Position numbers and translations under genes: made by a program. Shown in pieces: positions 43,746-51,827 of a stretch of 64,000 nt of DNA. Position 1 is the stretch's first letter, and each line of letters begins with the position of its first letter. Origin of the DNA: Halodesulfovibrio sp. (GTDB lineage: Bacteria; Desulfobacterota; Desulfovibrionia; Desulfovibrionales; Desulfovibrionaceae); NCBI RefSeq assembly GCF_015482765.1, contig NZ_JADMLB010000066.1, positions 1-64,000 on the forward strand, written 5' to 3'. The notes beneath the pieces are model-generated. The model ran no database searches. It was not told the origin of the DNA and saw only the letters and a program-made list of their open reading frames with translations.

Positions 43746-44342
43746 ATGAAATTAACACGTTGCTTCTTTATTATTCTAGCACTTATGGTGCTTGCAGGTT
43801 GCGCTCAAACTCAGGCTGGCGAGCCTATGAGAGTGTACGGACAGGCTAAAACTGTAGTGCCAACCGGTTATTCAATGATTGGCTCCACCACTGTGAGCGT
43901 TCTACCTAATACCGTAAATATCCCGGTGGAAGGTATGTACCCGTATCAGAGATGGCATTCAGAAATTTACGGAATGGGTGACAGTTACGTAATCGTACAG
44001 AAAATGGTTTTCACAAACCAGTTCTATCGTTTTAAAGCACTCGTTGGTCCTACACAGGAAATGTGGGGTTCCGGCTGGAGAAAAGGCGATTACACCCTTT
44101 CTGCTGAAACAACTGACGCTGAATATGCAAAATACTTTGCATGCATCCGTGAAAAAGGCGGACAGCTTGCTCCGTTGTATAAAGTGACCATGTTTGATCA
44201 AAAGGTTACTCCTGCTGTTGTAGCACGCGTAATCAGCCTCACTCCTACTCAAGTTGGTGGTGTAGCTGCAATGCCTTCCTTTAACGATCTGTACCAGTAC
44301 TACGAGTACGGAAACGGTTTTGGCGGCAGCGGCAACTCATAG
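43746..44342 (+). CDS. Lipoprotein, tandem paralogue 1
   Basis: A 198-residue predicted lipoprotein. The signal peptide ends in the lipobox LAGC (MVLAGC), so the mature N-terminus is an acylated Cys. The body is beta-rich with VVPTGYSMIGSTTVSVLP, a WHSEIYG/YVIVQKM strand pair, MWGSGWRKGDYTL, and KVTMFD..VVARVISLTP. A Gly/Tyr tail follows (YEYGNGFGGSGNS). The ATG at 43746 has GAGGA six bases upstream. An in-frame GTG four codons earlier overlaps it. It has its own terminator. The two genes that follow are paralogues. No named family recognised. Confidence 0.8.
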   Translation: MKLTRCFFIILALMVLAGCAQTQAGEPMRVYGQAKTVVPTGYSMIGSTTVSVLPNTVNIPVEGMYPYQRWHSEIYGMGDSYVIVQKMVFTNQFYRFKALVGPTQEMWGSGWRKGDYTLSAETTDAEYAKYFACIREKGGQLAPLYKVTMFDQKVTPAVVARVISLTPTQVGGVAAMPSFNDLYQYYEYGNGFGGSGNS

Positions 44343-44360
44343 TTGATGTAATCATATAAG

Positions 44361-44404
44361 AAAAAAATGCCCTCGGAGTATACTTCGAGGGCATTCTTTT
44401 TTTT
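44361..44404 (+). terminator. Terminator between lipoprotein genes 1 and 2
   Basis: AATGCCCTCG / CGAGGGCATT with inner AGTATACT, followed by CTTTTTTTT. The ribosome binding site of the next gene (AGGAGG, 44405-44410) begins immediately after the T run. Confidence 0.9.
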
Positions 44405-44421
44405 AGGAGGCATCGGATATT

Positions 44422-45093
44422 ATGAAGTTCAGAATAATGTTATTGGCACTGTGTTTGTTGTCTTGCGTTGTTATAACAGGGTGTTCCACCATGTTTCCTT
44501 CCATTTTTGGACAGGATGCAGTTTTGGGGGAAAGTTCAGATGAAGAGCGCAAAGAAGTCTATGGACATATTTATATTACGCTGCCTCCAACATATAAAGC
44601 CCTTGGTATAGCAACTATTAAATGGAGTCCTGATGTGCCTATTCCCGACCTGAAAGGGCCTCAGGAGCTTACAACAACAGGATATGAATACAAAGGGACG
44701 TTTTATTTAACCCAGTGGACTCGATTGGAAACAAGTAAATATTATTTTGAGCCACTGGAAAATGAAACCACAGAACGGTGGGGAACCCGTTGGCAGCGTA
44801 CGACATTTACAGTTCCATCGAATACAGATAATCAGGAATATTCGCAGTATATGTTCTATCTGCGTGAAGATGACGGTTCTTTGCCTGAAGCTTATAATGT
44901 TACTGTGTATGCAAAGCGTTTTTCCGGAAGGGTAATTGTGCGAGTACTTGAATTTGTTCCTTCGACAGGAGCAGGCAGTGCATTTATTCCACGGTTTAGC
45001 CAGCTGTATCCGGTAGTTCCGTATCGAACAGTGGAAAATCCGGATACGCAACAAATCATAATGCCACAGAAAACGGATGCGGTTTCAAAATAG
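44422..45093 (+). CDS. Lipoprotein, tandem paralogue 2
   Basis: A 223-residue predicted lipoprotein. The signal peptide ends in ITGC (CVVITGC). The body shares the order of blocks with its neighbours: YGHIYITLPPTYKALGIATI, a region ending RWGTRWQRTTFTV, NTDNQEYSQYMFYLRE, and YNVTVYAKRFSGRVIVRVLEFVP. It is the most divergent of the three, with an extra segment at about 75-95. AGGAGG precedes the ATG. It lies 28 bp before paralogue 3. Function unknown. A cell-envelope location follows from the lipobox. Confidence 0.8.
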   Translation: MKFRIMLLALCLLSCVVITGCSTMFPSIFGQDAVLGESSDEERKEVYGHIYITLPPTYKALGIATIKWSPDVPIPDLKGPQELTTTGYEYKGTFYLTQWTRLETSKYYFEPLENETTERWGTRWQRTTFTVPSNTDNQEYSQYMFYLREDDGSLPEAYNVTVYAKRFSGRVIVRVLEFVPSTGAGSAFIPRFSQLYPVVPYRTVENPDTQQIIMPQKTDAVSK

Positions 45094-45121
45094 TTTTCTG
45101 TTGAAAGAACAAGAGGTTACA

Positions 45122-45703
45122 ATGCGAAGAATATCAAAGTTATGTATTATATTTACAGTGTTACTGGCAGTCGCAGCATGTGGCTCACGATACAACCCCC
45201 AGACTGGGAAATATACCGTTTTCGGTACATCTAAGTTTGAACTTCCTCAGGGGTATAAAGACCTGGGGGGGCTGGGCGTAAGCGTTCTTCCAAAATATTT
45301 TGAAAGCGGTGCATATCCTTACCAGACATTCAACACGACTGTTTTTGGAGAAGGTGAAGCGTATATTTTGTCTCAGGTAATGCAAGTTTCTAATTCTCGC
45401 TACTACTTGCGGCCGTTGCTTGGCACAGGTGTTTCTAAATGGGGAAGCAGCTGGAGGCTAAATACATTCCAAGTCGATCCTAATAACACCAGTGTAGAAT
45501 ATCGGCGTTACTTTGAGTTTATAAAAAGTAAAGGGCATCCTTTGGCGTCAGGGTACAAGATGGAGATGTATGACAGATTGATAGGGCGCAGGACAGTGGC
45601 GCGTGTGCTTGTGCTGACTCCAGATGCTGTCAGTGGAAACCCTCCTGCTCCTGAAGCAAAAGAATTGTATACCTTAGAACGGGATGATTTCCGTAACAGA
45701 TAG
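45122..45703 (+). CDS. Lipoprotein, tandem paralogue 3
   Basis: A 193-residue predicted lipoprotein with lipobox VAAC (LLAVAAC). It is closest to paralogue 1: YTVFGTSKFELPQGYKDLGGLGVSVLP, GAYPYQTFNTTVFGEGEAYI, KWGSSWRLNTFQV, NTSVEYRRYFEFI and RTVARVLVLTP. I start at 45122, where AGAGG lies seven bases upstream. An earlier in-frame start would put a 15-residue polar stretch before the signal peptide. It closes the cluster at a strong terminator. Confidence 0.8.
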   Translation: MRRISKLCIIFTVLLAVAACGSRYNPQTGKYTVFGTSKFELPQGYKDLGGLGVSVLPKYFESGAYPYQTFNTTVFGEGEAYILSQVMQVSNSRYYLRPLLGTGVSKWGSSWRLNTFQVDPNNTSVEYRRYFEFIKSKGHPLASGYKMEMYDRLIGRRTVARVLVLTPDAVSGNPPAPEAKELYTLERDDFRNR

Positions 45704-45734
45704 TTTGAGCAAGTTTATTACCTGCGCATTGAAG

Positions 45735-45765
45735 AGCCTTCCGGCATATACCGGAAGGCTTTTTT
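45735..45765 (+). terminator. Terminator of the lipoprotein cluster
   Basis: AGCCTTCCGG / CCGGAAGGCT with loop CATATA, then TTTTT. Confidence 0.92.
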
Positions 45766-45767
45766 GC

Positions 45768-45793
45768 AAAAAAAAGCCGCCTTGATAGGCGGC
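45768..45793 (-). terminator. Terminator of the convergent small gene
   Basis: GCCGCC / GGCGGC with loop TTGATA, followed on the - strand by an eight-T run. Confidence 0.8.
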
Positions 45794-45931
45794 AGGGGCT
45801 TATAACAAATCTAAAATTTCTTTTACGCAACTAACTAGAATGGAATTTAATAAGGCAACACACTGCGGTGTGAGCGGGAATCTTATTTTATGATCCTAAT
45901 TCTTTTTGTTGCTGTAATTCTATGCGGAAAA

Positions 45932-46162
45932 TTAAAGGAATAACCCTTTAATCTGGGAAAAGAATCCGCCAATGCGAGGCGCTTTGACGTGTGCCGGGGA
46001 AGCACCAGTAAAACTAGTCATGAGCGTCTCATTTAATTCGTTAAAAGCTTCGTCAATCTGGTTTAATTGGAATTGTAACTTACGAGCACTTTTTGCCTGA
46101 TCCTTTGAGAGCTGCTGCATTGTCTCAAGATGCTGCGCCTGAAGGTGGTCCACACTATACAT
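45932..46162 (-). CDS. Small helical protein of unknown function
   Basis: A 76-residue protein, Gln- and Leu-rich at the start (HLQAQHLETMQQLSKDQAKSA), predicted coiled coil over about 1-50, ending in a hydrophobic amphipathic IGGFFSQIKGLFL that may touch membrane. AAGAGAG lies seven bases before the ATG. It has its own terminator, 139 bp downstream of the stop. No family recognised. Confidence 0.6.
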   Translation of the reverse strand: MYSVDHLQAQHLETMQQLSKDQAKSARKLQFQLNQIDEAFNELNETLMTSFTGASPAHVKAPRIGGFFSQIKGLFL

Positions 46163-46449
46163 ATTTTACTCTCTTACCGCTCCCCCCCGGAAACGGCGTG
46201 TTGAATCTGAACTCTGATAGATGCTCTCCCCTCTGAACATCAGGGACGAGGTATGGTATCTATCAGATATGGTTTATGTCAATCTGATTTGCTTTTTCCG
46301 GATACATTTTACTGTGTTAAAAACGGCTGGTTGGCTCTGGGAATTTACAACAGGATCGTATGCCGTGAATCTGTACAGCGAAGTGTGGTACAGACGAATG
46401 CTAAGGGGAAGAAAGGAGCAATGTGAGGTGTGCTCTGGATAAGAATATA
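46163..46449. other. Non-coding interval between a small gene and pnp
   Basis: I see no gene with a ribosome binding site. It should contain the promoter of the small gene at 45932-46162. No repeats of note. Confidence 0.5.
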
Positions 46450-46454
46450 TAAAA

Positions 46455-46484
46455 AAAGAGCGGAAGCATTGCTTCCGCTCTTTT
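46455..46484 (-). terminator. pnp terminator
   Basis: AAAAGAGCGGAAGCA / TGCTTCCGCTCTTTT is a near-perfect palindrome with T runs on both sides. It ends the long rimP-pnp gene series. Confidence 0.88.
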
Positions 46485-46497
46485 AAATATCATGTGA

Positions 46498-48738
46498 CTA
46501 GCGACGGCCGCCACGGCGGTCATCACGACGACCATTGTTGCGACGGTCATCACGACCTCCGCCACGACGATCATCACGTCCACCAGGACGACGCTGAGGA
46601 CGAGCAGTGGATTCCGGAGTCCAAGGAGTGCCCTGAGCTTCGAGGAGAACTGCTTTGCGGGAAGCACGAACGCGGCCATCGTTAATTTCGATAACTTTAA
46701 CTTTCATGTCTTCGCCGAGGGATACGAGATCTTCTACTTTCTCAACGCGAGCAATGTCGAGCTGGGAGATGTGTACAAGAGCTTCAACGTTAGGAAGAAT
46801 CTCTACAATCGCGCCGATTTCGAGAATCTTTTTAACTTTACCCATGTAGTCTTTACCAAGCTCTGCACGCTGGTCGTAGTACTGAACCATTTCACGAGCC
46901 TGCTCGAGGGATTCGAGTGTAGGAGCAAAGATGGTTACTTTACCGCTGTCTTCAATGTCGATGGAAGCATCGGTAGCAGCTGTGATTGCTTTGATGTTTT
47001 TGCCACCAGGGCCGATGATAACGCGGATAACATCAGGGTTAACTTCGAGGGTAGCAATCTGCGGAGCGTATTTGGAGAGCTCTTCACGAGAAGCAGGAAG
47101 CTCTTTTGCCATTTCATCAAGGATGTGGAGGCGAGCATCACGAGCCTGTTCAAGAGCACGAACCATAACGTCAGCAGGGATACCGGAAATTTTGATATCC
47201 ATCTGAACTGCAGTAATGCCTTCAGCAGTACCGGCAATTTTGAAGTCCATATCGCCAAGAGCGTCTTCATCACCGAGAATGTCGGTAAGAACGATGTAAT
47301 CGTCGCCTTCTTTGATAAGACCCATTGCGATACCGGCAACAGGAGCTTTAACAGGTACGCCTGCGTCCATAAGGGACATACAACCGCCAGTTACAGCTGC
47401 CATGGAAGAAGAACCGTTGGATTCCATAGTTTCGGAAACTACGCGAACAGTGAACGGGAAGTCTTCACTTGCAGGAAGGATTGGACGAAGAGCTTTTTCT
47501 GCGAGTGCACCATGACCGATTTCGCGGCGGGATACACGAACCATTTTAACTTCGCCAACGCAGTACGGAGCAAAGTTGTAGTGGAGCATAAAGCGTTTGG
47601 TAACGTCACCCATGAGTGAGTCCATACGCTGCTCGTCAGTGGTGGAACCAAGGGTTGTAACAACCATGGACTTGGTTTCGCCACGTGCAAAGATAGAAGA
47701 ACCGTGTGCACGAGGAAGAACGCCGGTTTCAACGATAATAGGACGTACTGTTTTTACGTCACGACCGTCGATACGCAGGCCTTCTTTGTGGATACGGGTA
47801 CGTACGATGTCTTTTTCAAGAGCGCCGAGAATTTCGCCGACTTCTGCAAGCGGGGAAGGATCTTCTTCGTACTGAGGTTCAGCAGAAAGAGTTTCCATAA
47901 CCTTAACTTTAACAGCTTTACGAGCGTTTTTGCGTTCCATTTTGTCTGCAACCTGAAGCGCTACTTTGAGGTCTTCAGTTGCAAGTTCTTCAACGCGAGC
48001 TTTGAGCTCTTCGTTTGGAACAGGAGCTACGAATTCAAGCTTTTCTTTGCCGCACAGTTCACGGAGCTTGTCCTGAACGTCGAAGAGAGGCTCAATTTCT
48101 TTGTGACCCCAGCTAAGCGCATCAGCGATAACTGCTTCAGGTACAAAGTTCGCTTCACCTTCAACCATAACAACAGCGTCACGGGAAGCTGCGAATACGA
48201 GGTTCAGGTCTGCGCCTTCCTGTTCTTTAACAGTCGGGTTCAGTACGAACTCGCCGTTAACGCGACAAACGCGGGCACCTGCAATCGGGCCGTCGAATGG
48301 TACGGAAGAGATAGTAAGAGCTGCAGAAGCACCGGTAAGTGCGAGAACGTCAGACTCGTTGAGCTGGTCAGAAGAGATAACGTTAGCAAGAATCTGTACT
48401 TCGTCACGGAACCCTTTAGGGAACATTGGACGGATAGGGCGGTCAATTACGCGAGCACAAAGTGTTTCGCGTTCGGATGGACGACCCATTTCACGGCGGA
48501 AGAAGGAGCCAGGGATACGACCGGCTGCGTACATTTTTTCAGTGTACTCAACAGTAAGCGGGAAGAAGCCGAGATCGCGTTCAGTAGGCTGTGTACAAGC
48601 AGTTACGAGAACTACAGTACCACCGCACTGGATCCAGATAGAACCGTCAGCCTGATTAGCAAGGCGACCGGTTTCAAACGTAATTTCTTTGCCACCGACA
48701 GTGGCTGTAAGGCGCTCTGCGCCAAATTTATTTTCCAT
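46498..48738 (-). CDS. pnp: Polynucleotide phosphorylase
   Basis: A 746-residue 3'-5' phosphorolytic exoribonuclease. Two RNase PH-like domains surround a helical domain. Recognisable blocks are FFRREMGRPSERETL, RAHGSSIFARGETKS and MDAGVPVKAPVAGIAMGLI. KH (VIIGPGGKNIKAI) and S1 domains follow. The last 40 residues are an Arg/Gly/Asp tail (GRDDRRGGGRDDRRNNGR). The start 48738 has GAGGA upstream. A longer frame adds 24 unsupported residues. It follows rpsO as in E. coli, where the pair is co-transcribed and processed. Confidence 0.96.
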   Translation of the reverse strand: MENKFGAERLTATVGGKEITFETGRLANQADGSIWIQCGGTVVLVTACTQPTERDLGFFPLTVEYTEKMYAAGRIPGSFFRREMGRPSERETLCARVIDRPIRPMFPKGFRDEVQILANVISSDQLNESDVLALTGASAALTISSVPFDGPIAGARVCRVNGEFVLNPTVKEQEGADLNLVFAASRDAVVMVEGEANFVPEAVIADALSWGHKEIEPLFDVQDKLRELCGKEKLEFVAPVPNEELKARVEELATEDLKVALQVADKMERKNARKAVKVKVMETLSAEPQYEEDPSPLAEVGEILGALEKDIVRTRIHKEGLRIDGRDVKTVRPIIVETGVLPRAHGSSIFARGETKSMVVTTLGSTTDEQRMDSLMGDVTKRFMLHYNFAPYCVGEVKMVRVSRREIGHGALAEKALRPILPASEDFPFTVRVVSETMESNGSSSMAAVTGGCMSLMDAGVPVKAPVAGIAMGLIKEGDDYIVLTDILGDEDALGDMDFKIAGTAEGITAVQMDIKISGIPADVMVRALEQARDARLHILDEMAKELPASREELSKYAPQIATLEVNPDVIRVIIGPGGKNIKAITAATDASIDIEDSGKVTIFAPTLESLEQAREMVQYYDQRAELGKDYMGKVKKILEIGAIVEILPNVEALVHISQLDIARVEKVEDLVSLGEDMKVKVIEINDGRVRASRKAVLLEAQGTPWTPESTARPQRRPGGRDDRRGGGRDDRRNNGRRDDRRGGRR

Positions 48739-48964
48739 TCTAAAATCCTCATCGTTTGGCGAAGGGGATTCCGGGGAGAGTGCTTTTAGCAGGCTGTGTG
48801 AGCCGGTCAACTAGTGTTGATCGGGGAAAAAACCTTCTTCCCGGACCCCCCTTTCGCGATACTGCGTAGGTATCTCGCCGGTATTGAGCAGCTAACTTCT
48901 GCTCCGCAATAAGCTGTTTCTACAAGCTTTTGCTGACCTGACGGATACAAAAAATATATGAGAA

Positions 48965-48989
48965 CAGGGGAATCCATAGGATTCCCCTG
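48965..48989 (-). other. Hairpin between rpsO and pnp
   Basis: CAGGGGAATCC / GGATTCCCCTG, an 11-bp perfect stem with loop ATA, lies ten bases after the rpsO stop. There is no clean T run on the - strand. In E. coli this intergenic region holds a terminator and an RNase III site controlling pnp, and a similar role is plausible. Confidence 0.6.
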
Positions 48990-48998
48990 TAATGTTGC

Positions 48999-49268
48999 CT
49001 ACTTACGGAGGCCAAGTTTCTTGATGAGGTCACGGTAGCGCTGAACGTCCTTGTGAGCAAGGTATTTCAGGAGCTTACGACGCTGACCAACAAGTTTCAA
49101 CAGACCAGTACGGGAATGGTAGTCGTGTTTGTGTTCTTTGAAGTGCTCGGTAAGGTATTTGATACGGGCAGTCAGAAGAGCTACCTGTACTTCTGGAGAA
49201 CCGGTGTCTCCTTCTTTCTGAGCAAATTCATTAATAACTGCCTGTTTAGCTTCAGGTGTCATTACCAC
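48999..49268 (-). CDS. rpsO: 30S ribosomal protein S15
   Basis: From the GTG at 49268 the protein has exactly 89 residues, the standard S15 length, and GGAGG lies eight bases upstream. A frame beginning at 49283 would swallow that ribosome binding site. [37 protein letters not shown] and [12 protein letters not shown] are S15 hallmarks. It binds 16S rRNA early in 30S assembly. It lies between truB and pnp in the usual order. Confidence 0.96.
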   Translation of the reverse strand: MVMTPEAKQAVINEFAQKEGDTGSPEVQVALLTARIKYLTEHFKEHKHDYHSRTGLLKLVGQRRKLLKYLAHKDVQRYRDLIKKLGLRK

Positions 49269-49298
49269 AGCGATATCCTCCAAGGATAAATGGGTTAA

Positions 49299-50222
49299 TT
49301 AGGATTGCCACAAGCCGCGCAGGATGGACCACACAGGCTGACGTTGCACGATGTTGGTTTCAACAAGAGCCAGAGGCGTTCTGTCTGCATCCAGAAGCAT
49401 TGCGTTAATACCGATCGAAAACGGCATCTGTGCAATTTTATCAGGATCGTACGGAATCGGGTTACCGTTTTTGACCAAAGCAATTTCCTCATCGCTGAGG
49501 ATAATTTTCGGCCATGTCGGTAATGCCTGTTCCAAAGAGATAACTTTGGATTCAAGCAACTCTGGATTTTCAACCAACTCTTCGGGCTCGCAAGCGTTGT
49601 CCAGCGAGAACGGATGGCTGTACTCCCGGATAAGTTCAGTAAGAACTGCCCCGCACTTCAATCGAATCCCCAAGCTGTGGGCCAGGGACCGAATGTACGT
49701 ACCAGTGCTGCATCTTACCCGGAAACGGAGAAACGGCAACTCAACCGATAGAGTTGCTGCTTCAGAAATTTTTACGGTTTTTATCTTAACCGGTGTTTCT
49801 TTACCTTCTCGCGCCAGCTTATACAAGGATTTCCCTTTATGTTTTGCCGCTGAGAAAGCAGGAACTTCCTGTTCTGTAATATCAAGCCAATGGGCAACTT
49901 CAGCACGTACATCATCTTCTGTAATGTGCTGCCATTCTGCCGTGTCAGTTACCTGACCTTCTGCGTCCCATGTATCCGTAGTTTCACCAAGTTTAATGGT
50001 GCCGGAGTACACTTTTTCGCCGCCGGTCATAAGGTAGTTGGACAGTTTAGTGCCCTGTCCAAGTAAAACGACCAGCAGTCCTTGAGCCATTGGATCAAGA
50101 GTGCCTGCATGACCGATTTTTTTTTGCCCGAGACGCTTGATTTTTCCGATGCATCCACCGGAAGAAGGTCCCTTAGGCTTATTGAGAAGCAGAATACCAT
50201 GCTGCTGAGGTACTTGTGCCAT
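49299..50222 (-). CDS. truB: tRNA pseudouridine-55 synthase
   Basis: A 307-residue enzyme making pseudouridine at position 55 of tRNAs. GILLLNKPKGPSS opens it, and the catalytic Asp is in HAGTLDPMAQGLLVVLLGQGTK. VRCSTGTYIRSLAHSLG is the next conserved block. A C-terminal PUA-like domain fits the length. It starts 6 bp after nrnA. Confidence 0.95.
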   Translation of the reverse strand: MAQVPQQHGILLLNKPKGPSSGGCIGKIKRLGQKKIGHAGTLDPMAQGLLVVLLGQGTKLSNYLMTGGEKVYSGTIKLGETTDTWDAEGQVTDTAEWQHITEDDVRAEVAHWLDITEQEVPAFSAAKHKGKSLYKLAREGKETPVKIKTVKISEAATLSVELPFLRFRVRCSTGTYIRSLAHSLGIRLKCGAVLTELIREYSHPFSLDNACEPEELVENPELLESKVISLEQALPTWPKIILSDEEIALVKNGNPIPYDPDKIAQMPFSIGINAMLLDADRTPLALVETNIVQRQPVWSILRGLWQS

Positions 50223-50228
50223 GAAAAC

Positions 50229-51215
50229 TTATGCCTCGTTTAATACCAGATTCTGAGCAATAGTGGCAAGCAGCGCTTCTACAGCTTCTTCTAAAGGAAG
50301 TTCGAGGCTGATTCCGGCTGCGTTTTTGTGTCCGCCACCGCCTAAGCTTGCTGCCATTTTCTGAACATCCACAGCACCGTGGGAACGCAGGCTCGCTTTT
50401 GAGCCGCTTTCTGTTTCACGCACGGTCATTGCCACATCAACATTTTCTATTTTGCGAAGGTAATTGATGATGGATTCAATGTCGGAATATTCTGTTCCGG
50501 TGCGCTCAAACAGTGCTTTAGGAAGTGTGAGATATGCTACTTTTCCGTTAAGTGCAATTTCAATATTTGCGAAGAGCTCAGCCCAGAGTTTTATTTTATT
50601 GATACTCCAGTCGCTGTCGAGCTTTTCATTGAAATCGCCTGGTTTTAATCCGGTGCTGATAACCTGCGCGGCAATCTCATGCGCACGGGCAGTTGTGTTA
50701 TTAAAAGCAAATCGGCCAGTATCCGAGCTGATGGCAAGATAAAGGCTTTCGCCCAAAAAGCCGTCATAGGAAACGTCCAGCTGATCAATGATTCCTGCAA
50801 CCAATTCCCCTGTGGAACTTGCGTTTGTATCAACAAGGTTCAGTTCTCCGAACATTGGATTGTGCAGGTGATGGTCAATATTGATAACAGGTGCGTCGGA
50901 TTGAGCGAGAAATTCAGTCATGATTTCGCCGGAGCGGTGTGAATCACCACAATCCATAACGATAATCCGGTTTGGTTGGCATGCGGCCAACTCGTCTGCC
51001 GTGGTAAGCACTTCGCAAGGAAGTTCTACCCATTCAAGGTAAGAAGGCACACCGGATTCCAAGAAAATAACAGGCTTTTTATCAAGTTTGATAAGCAGCC
51101 ATGCCATAGCAGCAATTGACCCAACTGCATCACCATCAGGACTGATGTGGGCAGTCAGGAGAAACGTTTTATCAGCGGTTATAGCCGCTGCAATTTGAGA
51201 TACTACATTTGGCAT
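50229..51215 (-). CDS. nrnA: DHH/DHHA1 phosphoesterase, NrnA-like (nanoRNase/pAp phosphatase)
   Basis: A 328-residue DHH-family enzyme. Metal-site motifs are HISPDGDAVGS, MDCGD and NIDHHLHN. The DHHA1 domain ends in SLGGGGHKNAAGISLE. NrnA proteins degrade 2-5 nt RNAs and 3'-phosphoadenosine 5'-phosphate. The latter is of interest in sulfur metabolism, although dissimilatory sulfate reduction uses APS rather than PAPS. It lies between the place where rbfA would be expected and truB. Confidence 0.9.
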   Translation of the reverse strand: MPNVVSQIAAAITADKTFLLTAHISPDGDAVGSIAAMAWLLIKLDKKPVIFLESGVPSYLEWVELPCEVLTTADELAACQPNRIIVMDCGDSHRSGEIMTEFLAQSDAPVINIDHHLHNPMFGELNLVDTNASSTGELVAGIIDQLDVSYDGFLGESLYLAISSDTGRFAFNNTTARAHEIAAQVISTGLKPGDFNEKLDSDWSINKIKLWAELFANIEIALNGKVAYLTLPKALFERTGTEYSDIESIINYLRKIENVDVAMTVRETESGSKASLRSHGAVDVQKMAASLGGGGHKNAAGISLELPLEEAVEALLATIAQNLVLNEA

Positions 51216-51372
51216 GTTTTATTTCTTTTGGGTTTGTTACGCTTCGTCAAACCGGACATTGTTGTAAGAACGTATGGCTTACTTAAGCGTAAAGAAAAAT
51301 TTTGTGTCAGCTGTATGGCGCTAACGGTGATGTTCTGGGGTGCTCGTGCGTTGAAACAAATTTCCAACGTGC
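51216..51372 (-). other. Gap where rbfA would be expected
   Basis: Only 157 bp separate DUF503 from nrnA, too short for rbfA (about 115-130 codons). The - strand carries at most an 18-codon frame, not resembling RbfA. I see no remnant of the KH-type RbfA sequence. Confidence 0.6.
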
Positions 51373-51663
51373 CTATTCAACCCCGAAAAACTCCATATCG
51401 CTGTAGACCATTTCTTCGTGGCATACAGCTTCCATCATGCTCAAACACTTTGTAAGCCTGCTCTGCAAGTGCTTTTCGCTGTTGCTGACACTTACAAGGC
51501 TGAGTGCTAATGTTGACATCGAATTCTCTGAGCCGACTTCAGCGATGGATACATTGAATTTGTTACGAACTTTTGACTTCAGGCTGTTTGCTACACGTCG
51601 CTTATCTTTTAACGATTCGTTTCCGTGTAATGCGTATTCAACCTTAAGAACTCCGATGATCAT
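51373..51663 (-). CDS. DUF503 family protein
   Basis: A 96-residue ferredoxin-like-fold protein. MIIGVLKVEYALHGNESLKDKRRVANSLKSKVRNKFNVSIAEV is the diagnostic start of DUF503 (YlxP). The family is normally found between infB and rbfA, as the position here suggests, and a role in ribosome assembly or RNA binding has been proposed by context. The start at 51663 is chosen because the family begins there. No strong ribosome binding site is visible. A terminator lies between infB and this gene. Confidence 0.9.
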   Translation of the reverse strand: MIIGVLKVEYALHGNESLKDKRRVANSLKSKVRNKFNVSIAEVGSENSMSTLALSLVSVSNSEKHLQSRLTKCLSMMEAVCHEEMVYSDMEFFGVE

Positions 51664-51777
51664 AACAGCACCAAAATTACGTTGATTGTTCTTGTTTGCT
51701 TCTGCCTGTGTCAGGAGCAAGGTAACCAGCAAGGGATTTATTACAAATGTAATCTACCCCGTAGTGAGTGCCAGAAG

Positions 51778-51818
51778 AAAAAAAGCGGAACCGGACGAAA
51801 CATCCGGTTCCGCTTTTC
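51778..51818 (-). terminator. Terminator after infB
   Basis: AAAGCGGAACCGGA / TCCGGTTCCGCTTT with loop CGAAACA. On the - strand a T run follows (51778-51784). It splits the gene series so that DUF503-nrnA-truB may need read-through or another promoter. Confidence 0.88.
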
Positions 51819-51827
51819 ATGTATTGC

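Noticed and set aside
47704-48789. Long open frame (about 360 codons) on the + strand opposite pnp
   Set aside because: It mirrors the biased third-position use of pnp, has a Phe/Cys-rich composition, no ribosome binding site and no family features.
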